A stretch of 64,000 bases of DNA from Pterobdella sp. o SKG-2022 (lineage: Eukaryota > Annelida > Clitellata > Hirudinida > Piscicolidae), in assembly GCA_964035795.1 (NCBI GenBank), contig OZ038323.1:9639992-9703991 (forward strand), written 5' to 3'. The notes beneath the pieces were generated by a model. The model ran no database searches. It had not been told where the DNA came from and worked only from the letters and a program-made list of their open reading frames with translations. How positions within the stretch are numbered: position 1 is the first letter of the stretch; each line of letters begins with the position of its first letter. The translations under genes and the position numbers were made by a program. Positions 39,816 through 64,000 of this stretch are shown here, piece after piece.

Positions 39816-40500
39816 TCACTCATCAATATGTATGACAGATGTAGGCTTTTCGCTCTCAGCTTCTTCATACTTCTTCATCAATTTCTGATGAAGTTTATCA
39901 TCAGAAATGAAAGAAATCAATTCGAGAACGTAAATGCAATTACATTTAAGCCTGGGTGAATCCACGTAGCCAAAGTAATTACACATAACTCGGACTGACA
40001 TGTTCAAAGGTGGAGGAGATTTATAATTTGCGTCAGCATTATTTCTCACCCACATCCGAACTTGTTCTTTCTCAGTCTAACTATATAATAGCCAGTGCAT
40101 GGCAAAAACTAAGTTTTTGGCACTTCTGAACAGTAGAGAATTTCCTCTATTATTCAATAGTGAATCAAACCTAGATTTGATCATGTCTGGCCCTGTGGCA
40201 CCGTCCAATTCTTTGTTGATTCTTATTACATCAACTTTAGGCGAACTATCTGCCACCTACATCCAACCAGCCGATCTCTATTAGACATTTCTTAAAATTA
40301 TCGACATTCAACTCATCCCGATCAGACTCCAAGTATTTATTAAAATACTCCAACATAAATGCCCTACTTCTAGGATCTATGACTGGAGGTAGATCCTCTC
40401 TAACAGGAGCTTGAGTCACCTTAACTGTAGGTGTTGATGGAGAACTACTTTTAGCAGCGCCATCAGTTGAGCTCTTAGTATTCTTTTGAGGATTACTCAT
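39816..40500 (-). CDS. Unrecognised 204-residue protein, candidate gene with two very short introns
   Basis: Exons 40500-40287, 40249-40110 and 40076-39816 join in phase if two GT-AG introns of 37 nt (40250-40286) and 33 nt (40077-40109) are removed. Without splicing, stops interrupt the frame at both places. The start is MSNPQ at 40500. The product has a low-complexity Ser/Thr/Pro N-terminus, then a mixed, probably helical body ([32 protein letters not shown]) and an acidic end. No signal peptide or membrane helix is seen. I do not recognise a family. The alternative is two frameshifts in a decaying or misassembled gene. Confidence 0.5.
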
Positions 40501-40548
40501 TTTATAAAATAAAAAGAGCTTCCAAAAGATTATAAATTCTGAAATCAA

Positions 40549-41384
40549 GACGAAGACAATACCAATAATACTAACGAGGATTTATTGTGTTAGAACTTAT
40601 TCCAATCAAAACCATTTCCAAATTCAAACGTCTTGTAGTCCCTTGTTTTGATATTAATTACAGCAGCAATTCAAATAAAAAAAACAAAATTTTTCGTGTT
40701 TTAATTAATATGGCTTACAAAAGGTCAATTTTATATACGTTTCTACAAGCCTTATGTACTCTAAATAATAAACGTCACTCAATCACCATCAGCCGTCAAG
40801 TCAACGCAATAAATGATTAGCCTCGTGTCACATGCATCGACCGTTAGAACCGCAAATTTCAATAAGTATATGAAGTTTTATTATAATAAAAATTATTCTC
40901 ATATAAAAAAATCTATGCTTTGTTGAAGGCTTTTTGATTAAAGTTGTATACAGCTCCTGAAAGACTACGTCAAATAAAAATTCTTGTGAATCTAAGCTGT
41001 AAAATCCATCGCTTCTGGATTCATTCTCAGGTGTCATCGATGACTGTCTTGAGAGCCAAATTTGGAAATTTAAGTTTTTATTGAACACACTATGAAGTTT
41101 TTTTTATAGAATTTCCAGCTGATTTTAAATGCATTTTTACGAGGGAGGACTACAAAAACATTTGAGAACATGAGCTTCAGCGCATTTGAAACAAGTTTTT
41201 TCATATAAAAAATAGTCTGCGTTTATTGAATATATTTTAAGTAATGGTGTTTTTAGTACAATTTAGAATTTCGTACTTTTTTTCAAGAGACTCCTATCAG
41301 CAGCAAAATTTTTTAAAATGACGATTCATAGTTATACCCTTTTCAAATACACAATGAACGAAAAAATATTGTAAAATTCCTTCA
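40549..41384. other. Spacer between two minus-strand genes
   Basis: AT-rich. A minus-strand open frame at 40828-41088 has mixed composition but no start context, splice partner or family, so it is not called. Confidence 0.5.
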
Positions 41385-42615
41385 TCAATATTTATAATCA
41401 TCACTCGATACAAACCTAGCTTGAACCACATAACGGAAAAAATTCAATTCTCCTTCCACGAATTTCAGACGTCTTCTTTTGTTTTTATTCAATACATTAT
41501 CTGCTTCTTTACCGTCATCAACGAACACTGTCGGTGCGTTGTCTCTCAAGTCAAACACCACTACAATGGAGAATATAATGGTGAAAACACCTAAACCCAT
41601 AATTGAAGCTCCTATGTATAATAACGGATTGGTGCTGTCTAACACAAACATCTTCAACCGTTTCTCGTCTAAGGATTGTGTCGATGTTTCAGCTGCTCTT
41701 TTGGTTGTCGCTCTTTTTGTAGTAATTGTTGCCTTTTTGGTTATTTTTGTTTTAAAAGTTGGATTTGTTGTTGTTAATATTGGTGAATTGGTAGTTGTTT
41801 GTTGAGTATAGAATTTTGTTACTAAGGTTCCAATAGCACTAGCTAATGATGCCAATTCATCAGCATTTACTTTTGACGTGTTATCGTTGTTTTGATGGCT
41901 TTGAACGTTTTTCTCTGCTAGTTTTTTTGTAATGTTATGCTGAAGTGCAACAGAATCATTTTCAACCCTTTGAGAAAAATTCATTTTAACATTATGAATT
42001 GTTTTAGAAAGCTTGCTAGCATTTTTCGAAAGAGATTTTGATGAAGTACCCTTAGTTAGCTTTGGACTCATTTCACCGAACTCCATTTTATAGCTGAGAT
42101 AGCTTATATACAGTCCGACGAGAAATACTGATAAACCAATCATGGAAGACAAGAGAGCTTGCCAAACGAAGGGTATTGGTAGTATTGGAGGTTTGGTCGA
42201 CTGTTTTTTTTGGGGGTTGATAGGGTGAGTTGTGAAACTAAGGGACAATGATGAAGTAAAATGGCCTGACACAGTTATATGGGGAACAAAAACAAAATAT
42301 TTGTTTAAAAAAACACAAAGCTTAACGTAGGTGGAGCTTATACTATCAAGTGTTAATTATACTTTTGATTGCTAAATGAGCATAAAAATAAAACAAGAAG
42401 TTGTCTTGCAAGTATTTAAATCAATGTAATGAAAATAATGAAGAAGCTGTGATAGAAAGAATTTTTGAATTAATATTTTGTATTTTGGTAAATATGTAAA
42501 CCTGAGGATCCTTTTTAAAAAAGTTCTTCCTCCGTTTCAACCTTTCATTTTTAACGTTTAACAAATTATTTGTAGTTTCGATATTTTTTTTCAAAATTCT
42601 TCCAGCATTGAACAT
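41385..42615 (-). CDS. Two-pass membrane protein, TMEM200-like in layout
   Basis: Exons 42615-42502 (38 codons, donor CAG/GTTTAC) and 42320-41385 join in phase 0 to 349 residues. Two hydrophobic helices stand out, at about residues 89-112 (FVWQALLSSMIGLSVFLVG) and 270-293 (IGASIMGLGVFTIIFSIVV). Between them lies a long Ser/Thr/Lys-rich stretch. After the second helix comes VVVFDLRDN and a basic KNKRRR patch. The paired helices with IGxxxMGxGxF and a following RD recall TMEM200 proteins, but overall similarity is weak and this stays a guess. The start is the only ATG before a usable donor. Confidence 0.6.
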
Positions 42616-44093
42616 TTTAAATGAAAAGTAAAATTTATTGAAATATATTTCTAATTAGAATCAAAACTCAATAAACCATAAGATAGTAACTCGCGATTTC
42701 TTTTGTTCTTGACAGCTTTGCAGAAAAGCATTTTAATAGAAATTAAAATTTCTATACTCTACTATACAAAAATATAGCTACATTATAAAAAAACTACACA
42801 ACACAGACAGACAATCTTGAAAACATATGAATTTTAAATGAATGCTGGTGAGATGTGTGTCGACATGTCTTTTCAAAATGAAAATTTATTTCATGTTTCT
42901 AAGGACGCATTTTTCATATCGATTTTGTTTCATGTCACGAACAACATTGCTTGTATGCCGACTCACACCACAATTTATTGCTGGCATTTTTTAAAAATTT
43001 AAAGCAGTTTTTAAAACACTTTTGCTTGTATTATATTAAAATAATCTAATTTGATATAAGCTTTATTTGTTTAGAATAATGATATTTATCTTTCAAATTC
43101 CTTTTTCATAAAATGTAATTTTTCATAAAATGAATTTATTCTAAATTATTTCTTTTCGAAATATATGTTTTATAACAAAAATGAACTTTTTGAAAAATTA
43201 GCTCAATTTTTCAATTGAGAGACATGTAAACAAATTTTTTAATAATTTATATAAACTATTTTATTAAGTAAAAAGCTTTTCGTTAACAAAGTAACATTAT
43301 CAAGTACGTTAAAATTTTAACGTACTTGATAATGTTACTTTTATAAAGAAAAGCTTTGTACTTAAAAAAATTATCTTTAGTGTTCAAATAATTTGCAGTA
43401 TATAAACTATTTCTAAACTACATGCGATGTCACTCTAAATTTCCACCTATTTATATTAATTTCTATAAAAAATATTGTTTTAAATTTAAATTAGAACATA
43501 AAATTTAAAAAATTAATCAGTAAAAATTATTTTTAATATTTCGATTATTTAACGATTTCCCAACATTCATTCATACATTTCCATCCTGACAGGCGCTTCG
43601 CGATCAGGCAAGAGTATAAAACAGCGAGCCTATAGTTTTTGAACCAATCATAGAATTTCGAAAAAATTTCTAAAAAGTACTGAAATAATAATTCTTAGAA
43701 ATTTTATGAAAAAAAACTAACATTTATAAACTAACAAAGCTGTTTGTACAATCCATGAATATTTAAGCATTATGATACATGAAAATTGATTTGCATACAT
43801 TTGGATTGATTTATCAGCGTTGAAAATCCACATTTGGGGTTTTTTTAATTAGATATTAAATGAAAAAATCTTTATTGTGCATAATTTCACATCTAAAAGT
43901 AAATAATAAATCATAAATTCTAACAAAATCCTAACAAAGCATATGATAGGTGCATAACTGATTGGCTAAACTTAAAGAAATGCTTCGCCCCTTGGAACTT
44001 CTTTAATCACAATTAACTTTTCCGGGATCTTGACTACGTATAAAAAAGAAAAACCTCTGCTCAAAATAATAAAACTATATTAAAATATACTAA
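42616..44093. other. Divergent intergenic region
   Basis: Lies between the start of the membrane-protein gene (-) and the start of SPTLC1 (+). It holds the loop-less inverted repeat at 43261-43368. The remainder is AT-rich with no open frame I would call. Confidence 0.5.
43261..43368. repeat. Loop-less inverted repeat
   Basis: Arms of about 54 bp meet at 43314/43315 (GTACGTTAAAATTTTAACGT). The inner 25 bp of each arm are perfect; the outer part has small gaps. Not related by eye to the fold-back element at 6005. Confidence 0.9.
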
Positions 44094-47000
44094 ATGGGCG
44101 ATTCAGTAAAGATAAGTGAGACGTTACGAGTGATGAATATTGATCAAGAGACTACCCCTTCACCCCACCCTCCGCCTCAGGCTTCGTGGGATCTTTATGA
44201 AATGATTCAGGCTTTTTTACAAGTTTGAAAGTCAAAATTATTTCACATTAAGTATCGTGCTTTATTTCTTTACTAGTATGGAAAATAAAAATGGAACCTA
44301 AGTTAAAATAATTGATTTTTATAAAGGCTCCCAGTTATCATGTGTATTTTGAAATCATTCTGATCATCTGGATTGCTCGGCTGGTTTTATTCACAACAAG
44401 CTACAAGCCAGCAAGAACTGTCTTAACTGAGAAGGTTTCTAGTTATACATAGATCTTAATCATTTTAGTTTGAAATATTTTCAGATAATCTTAATAATTT
44501 GAGCTCATAAATATTTCAAAAAATTCATATACTTCACTCATATTATTTTTCACACTGCCAAAAAAAATATAACATCAAAAAATTCATGATGAGATATTTT
44601 ACATCAGAACTTTAAACATTAACCAGGAAAAAGAAGAACTGATAGAAGAGTGGAAGCCAGAAACTCTTGTTCCTGATGTGCCCGATGACCACCCTCTGCT
44701 ACATAACATTGAGAACAGGCTTGTTCATGGGTTTGTTGCTGTTAGCATAAAAATCATCATTCTATTTTTCTATAGGTTGATATTATGAATATCATTGTTT
44801 TTGTTCATCAACATCAATGATTTTCTCACTAATAACAACATACATCTACACCACATCTTTTGTATTAACTACAATATTAGCATTGATAAACAAACACACA
44901 CACATGATAGTAAGGTTGGTCGGCACTTGAACATTAATGGAAGGATGTGTCTAAATATGGCTTCATTGAACTTCCTGTCTATGGCTTCCCGACCTGAAAT
45001 TGAGGTTTTATTGTTGGTTTTTGTTTTATGAGTTATTTGTCATTATTATTATTTCAATTATCATTACTGATTTTTCAAAATTTTTGTTATTGATATTATT
45101 ATTTTTTTATACTTATATTATATTTATATAAATTTTCACTATTAGATCCTATAATACTAATAATAATAATAATAACAATTATTATTATTTAACAGAAGGC
45201 AACAGTGAAGTCATTAAGGAAGTATGGGGTAGGATCATGTGGTCCCAGAGGCTTCTATGGAACTGTTGGTCTGTCTTTGTTGTCTTGTGTGTATGGTTGT
45301 TTGTTTTGTTAGATTTGTTTGCATGGTTGTTTGTTCATTCTTTTGTTGTGTACATCAATTAATATGAGACACTTTTTCTTTTTTATATATGTTTTTTGTA
45401 TGTTCGTTTTTAATGGTTGTAAAGCCTCCTTTTGTTATATTTAATTTTATTCATATGTGTAGTTCAGAGCATGTATATTGGAGCATAAAATCGAGTATAC
45501 ATTAATAACCAGCTCAGCGATGATTTTGGTGTAAATGTTGGTGTACATCAAGGATCTGTATTGAGTCTTACTTTTTATTAATGTTTTGGAAGCTTTGTCT
45601 AGAGAGTTAAGAACTGGTGTTCCTTGGGAACTTTTATATGCTGATGACCTGGTTTTGATCTCAGAATCGCTAGACGATTGTATATCCATATTTGAAAAAT
45701 GGAAACTGGAAATAGAAAGTAAAGGATTGCGGGTGAACTCCAAAAAAAAAAAAATTATGTTACTCGGTTTTGAAAACTTGAGGGATTCTGGAGCTTTTCC
45801 CTGCAGCGTATGCCGCAAAGGTGTTGGCGTCAACTCAGTTTTTTGCTCGACATACTCTCATTGGATCCACAAAAGATGTAGTGGTTTGACTGGAAGACTG
45901 AAGGATCAGGCTTACGTATGTCCTTGGTGTCTCAATTTAGCGCCACCTTTGGATTATAGGCCTATCAAAGAGGTTATTGTTGGTAATGCCACAATGGATG
46001 TAGAACCGAAGTTTTGCTACCTTGGTGATATGTTGTGTGCAGGTGGAGGTTGTGAACTGGCAGTTATCACCAGATGTTCAGTTGCCTGGGGTAAATTTAA
46101 AAAACTGTTGCCCATATTGACCTCTAAACACATCAACTTGGAACTTCGTGGCAAATTATACACATCTTGTGTGCGTTCTTCCTTGTTATATGGCAGTGAA
46201 AACTGGGCTCCAACAGTTGCTGTTTTGCAAAAGCTACAGCGCAACGATAGGTCTATGATCCGCTAGATATGTGGCATTAAGCCAAAGGATAGAAGTCCAT
46301 CATCAGTTTTCCTCACAAAACTCAAAATCCCAGACATAAGGATGCTGCTACAGAGCCGTCGTCTTCGTTAGTATAGTCTCGTGAGACGTTCGTCCATGTG
46401 TATCAAAGACGTGCTCGAACTTCCTCTGCCTGGAGGTCGTTCCCGTGGTAGAGCAGCAAAAACTTGGTTGAGTTGTGTTGAAAAGGATATGGAATCCTAT
46501 GGCCTGTAAAATGCGGATCCACTCAATAAAGCTGAGTGGAGAGAGTGTATTAGCTGACTGCTGTATACCCTAGCTACTGGGACGCCTACAGCAGTATAAT
46601 CTAATATGGATATTATTATTTTATTTAGGATACTTTATTCTAACAAAATATAATATACATCATCACACACAAAATAACTCATGTATGCACACACAGACGT
46701 GCACTTGAAGCTGGAGGAGCACTTAGCAAACTTCATGGGAGTGGAGGAGGCAATCATATACTCATATGGCTTCGCTACTGTTGCTTCAGCCATTCCCGCC
46801 TACTCTAAGAGGGGCGATGTCATCTTTGCGTTAGTTGTGTTGCTTAGTAACGTTGTTGGAAGTATAAGAGAATAATAAAGTTTTAAAAAATGGTTTGTAA
46901 ATGAAGTAAATCCAACCAATTAGCACATAAAAGAAGCATGATTTCAAAAATTCATCCATTCATTTATTAATAGAATAATATACCATTTATCCTCTGAGGC

Positions 47001-49119
47001 AAACCTAATATACACTCTATATAAATCTTATAAAAATTTCATCATAATACATCACCCATAATGATGTTGATGCCACCCTTGTGCAGAGACCAAGGAGTGC
47101 ACTTTGCCATACAGAAGGGGATATTGGCCAGCAGGAGTAATGTAAGGTATTTCAAGCACAACGATGTAGAAGATCTGGAAAGACTGCTCAAGATTCAAGC
47201 TGAGGAGGATAAAAAGGTTTTTAGGCTGTTGTTGTTTTATGGGGTTTTGTGGTTTTTATTGTTGTAGCAGGGTTTTGTTATGATGCTTTGAGTTTAATCA
47301 AATTAAACTGAAAAAATTAATTAACTACTCTGTTAAAGAATAAATCAACATACGTAGAACACCCAAAAATATTTCAACATAAAATAACCACACATCCCAA
47401 CACCCTTAAAACTACAACCACATAGAACCCAAAGAAAGCCAGGGTAACTCGTAGATTCTTGGTGGTGGAGGGTCTGTACATGAACCACGCAGACCTGTGT
47501 CCTCTTCCTCAGCTGGTGGAGCTAAAGCACAAGTATAAGGTGCGTATCTTTCTTGATGAGACTTTGTCCTTTGGCAGTCTTGGAAGCACTGGCAAGGGAG
47601 CAACTGAGCACTTCAATGTTGATGTGAGTTTCTTGTGGTGATGGCGGTGGTAAATGTTGGTTGTGGAGGTGATGGTGGTATGAGATGGTTATGGGGGTGG
47701 TGTTGTACAATGAGAAAAGGTTGCGTAATGAAAATTTTGTTTTATGGAGCTTTTTTCTTGCTAATGTTATATACGATATATTTCTTAACTATATCCATCA
47801 AAAATAACGTATCATGATGTTCAGATCAACGAGATAGATCTGATCTCCTCGAGTCTGGAATATTCCATGGCTGCCATTGGAGGCTTCTGTTGTGGCAAGG
47901 CTTATGTTATTGACCATCAGGTGGGTGTGATGCTGTGTGCTCCTAAGTTTTATCTTTTTAGTTAAGTGTGGCTTTTTTCATCTCTATATGGTGTTTATTG
48001 AAAGCATCATACCAGGTCATAGTTTTTATTTTATTTAATTCACTCTCATTTGAATTATCGATCGATCTTTTTAATTCACAAAATTTTAAGATCATATATT
48101 TGACCCCTAGCACAAAGCTATTTTCAAGAATCTATTTGACCCACACTCATTAATCCACCCAACGCGAGACCCCACCAACACAACACCATTTACTGGCCCA
48201 CCATCTCTAACAGAGGTTGTCAGGGGCGGGGTACTGCTTCTCAGCCTCTTGCCCGCCCATGCTGGCTCAGAGCGCCATCACCGCACTATCGCTTATGCAG
48301 TCTAAGCCTGGTACGTGTGTAATGTTGGTGTTTTTTTTTGTTCAGTGATCAATTTTGTGTTGAATTAAATATTTAATGATCAGAACTTTTGGAGAAACTT
48401 AGGAAGCTCTCTGAATACGCCTATGAAAAGTTCAATAGGTTGGTTATATAACACCTCAACACAATCTTCATCAAAAGTGTGCTTTCATTAAATCTGAACA
48501 CCCCAGCAACTTCACAGTAAAAGGCTGTCCAGAGTCGCCCATCATCCACCTTTATGAGAATCCCTCGCTGGGTTTTGCACACGATAGCACTGTACTGAAT
48601 GCTGTGGTCAAGAGGGTGAGTAGGGAAGTTGAATAAAATTTTTATGATCATTTATGGCGTTTTGAAGGTTTCAATGCTTTTGTTAGTTTTTTATACACTA
48701 TTTTTAAAAACTATAATAACGCTTTATTTTTAACCAACTTTAAGACACTACTGAAAATACTCTCACCACCTTATATTTGGGGAAATAAAAATTTGATAGT
48801 TTTTATTACTTAAGGTACTTAATAATCTCTCAATTCCACTACCACCACCTCTCTGGTATGAAACAGGCACAAGAAGAAGGACTTGCACTCACAACAGCTG
48901 CATACTTATTTGAAGAGCTCTACCCTCCCAGAGCGAGGTATAATAACTGTACTTAATAGCACAGTTATGCCTATTATATATGATTTTAATTATTATTGTA
49001 TGCACCATTTCATATAAACTCCACTTTACAGTATAAGAATAGCACTGTCGACTGACCTTGAGTACGAAGACATCGATAAAGCCGTTGATATCATCAAAAA
49101 AGCCTTCAACCAATCGTAG
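44094..49119 (+). CDS. SPTLC1: Serine palmitoyltransferase subunit 1
   Basis: SPTLC1 is the regulatory partner of SPTLC2 in the first step of sphingolipid synthesis (serine plus palmitoyl-CoA) at the ER. Exons: 44094-44222, 44327-44434, 44627-44722, 44915-45004, 45196-45268, 46697-46829, 47087-47216, 47426-47623, 47825-47920, 48214-48310, 48384-48438, 48507-48615, 48867-48937, 49032-49119; all phases agree, 490 residues (human 473). The N-terminal membrane helix is [16 protein letters not shown]. Family marks: [24 protein letters not shown] (with the Cys that corresponds to human C133), [44 protein letters not shown]. As in other SPTLC1 proteins, the PLP-binding lysine region of SPTLC2 is absent. 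The third donor (GTTCAT) is weak. The intron 45269-46696 holds a LINE. Confidence 0.97.
45480..46610 (+). mobile_element. 5'-truncated LINE with zinc-finger-bearing RT C-terminus, in SPTLC1 intron 5
   Basis: Blocks in order: [10 protein letters not shown] (about 45537), catalytic YADDLVLIS (about 45640), KGLRVNSKK, then a Cys/His cluster CSVCRKGVG...CSGL...CPWC (about 45805-45925), [19 protein letters not shown] and GRAAKTW (about 46450). The frame is open from about 45586 to 46266 and broken by stops on either side, so the copy is dead but not old. The RT plus Cys/His cluster is typical of one group of invertebrate LINEs; I would put it near RTE/CR1 without certainty. It ends near an ATTATT run; target-site duplications are not clear. 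Confidence 0.8.
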
Positions 49120-49994
49120 ACGTTCCATTAATATGTGTTTAAATGAATCTGTTTATTTATGTCTTTCATAATATTAGTTCATTTATAAACCTCCTAAAAG
49201 CGGTTTTATGATTTTCTACTATTATTATAAAATGGAGTTTTAATTTTAATGTAATATTAATTTAAATTAACCATATTAGGTTGAAACTCTGTACATGTAT
49301 CATAATATTTAATTTATTATACCCATGCCTGCCGTATCTTAAAAATGATCTATGAAGTGGGCTGCAAACTGTTTCTATACGTTATGTTCCTACAACATGA
49401 TCTTGACTGTTCAATGTATAACAGCGTGTATTACAAAATCAATGTTGTGAAGACCAATAACAATCCTCCTATTGTAAAATTTTGAATCACTTGACTCTAA
49501 ATATCGCTCGCCTTATTGTTTTTTCTTTTGATTTTTTTTAATTTGTGTTAATAGGATTTTTCCGCTTGGGACTATTTTTTGCTTATCATTGAAAATTGAT
49601 AACTATCATTGATTTTTGTATATCTAATATTGTATGCGAATAAATTAAGGCTATTTTTAGATTTTATTTCCGGATTTTGAAGCGATCGAAAGAAAATAAA
49701 GATTGAAGAGGAATCAACATTATGAAGTTTCAGTAATGAATCATATTCTCTTGACAATGAAGTTACACGAATCATAGGTTACAATTGCAAGTGATTAAGA
49801 TGACAACCAAATAATTGAAGTCCTTTGAACCATGTTTCGTAAACTGGTTATAAAAATTTAAATGGTTATTTAAAAGTCGTAATTGGGACCAGATAACCTC
49901 CAAAACAACACGTAAAAATGAAGGTTTTTGTACGACAATTAAAACAACTGAAACACCTTATAGGAACTGAACACATGATTCCGCCGCAAACACC
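49120..49994. other. Convergent spacer between SPTLC1 and HTT
   Basis: Contains both 3' UTRs. A plus-strand AATAAA is at 49639-49644 and a minus-strand AATAAA at 49663-49668, so the two transcripts could overlap or abut. Nothing else is visible. Confidence 0.4.

Positions 49995-64000
<14,006 letters not shown>

Noticed and set aside
40828..41088. Minus-strand 86-codon frame
   Set aside because: Mixed composition but no family, no splice partner and a poor end; left uncalled.
45447..45833. Minus-strand 128-codon frame across the SPTLC1 LINE
   Set aside because: Antisense shadow of the reverse-transcriptase frame.

Overview
This is a contig of AT-rich nuclear DNA from a eukaryote. Genes carry many GT-AG introns, introns are full of A/T-rich trinucleotide and tetranucleotide repeats, and the gene set points to an animal: huntingtin, an IQGAP with CH, WW, IQ and GAP-related regions, claspin, a CCDC78 homologue, SPTLC1 and a calmodulin-like protein. 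A close holozoan relative of animals cannot be excluded. I saw no bacterial or viral gene, tRNA, rRNA or CRISPR array.

Layout from left to right: the 3' end of an AAA-ATPase gene (1-1441, +); a complete claspin gene (1986-10897, +) with huge Asn/Asp-rich expansions, one intron of which holds a 5'-truncated LINE and another a fold-back element; a calmodulin-like gene (11216-12966, +); a complete CCDC78-like gene (13488-20251, -) whose N-terminal third is a degenerate kinesin motor; a complete IQGAP gene in 39 exons (21972-37699, +), head-to-head with CCDC78; a repeat-rich stretch (37700-39815) with (AT)n tracts, a LINE tail and a Penelope-like fragment; two less certain minus-strand genes (39816-40500 and 41385-42615); a complete 14-exon SPTLC1 gene (44094-49119, +) with a LINE in one intron; and, tail-to-tail with it, the C-terminal part of huntingtin (49995 to beyond 64000, -).

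For claspin, the calmodulin-like gene, CCDC78, IQGAP and SPTLC1 the exon chains were read by hand and the splice phases agree through every junction. The genes are not an operon and do not share one pathway: they cover replication checkpoint signalling (claspin), cytoskeletal scaffolding (IQGAP), cilium/centriole biology (CCDC78), sphingolipid synthesis (SPTLC1) and the huntingtin scaffold.

The most unusual signals are short tandem repeats (21-37 bp period) that begin or end exactly at splice sites and duplicate the splice signal, best seen in huntingtin, where a 36-bp unit repeats the 5' splice site in frame; G/T-rich intron starts that could pair with C/A-rich intron ends; and the CCDC78-type protein that keeps a full-length kinesin fold without kinesin catalytic motifs.
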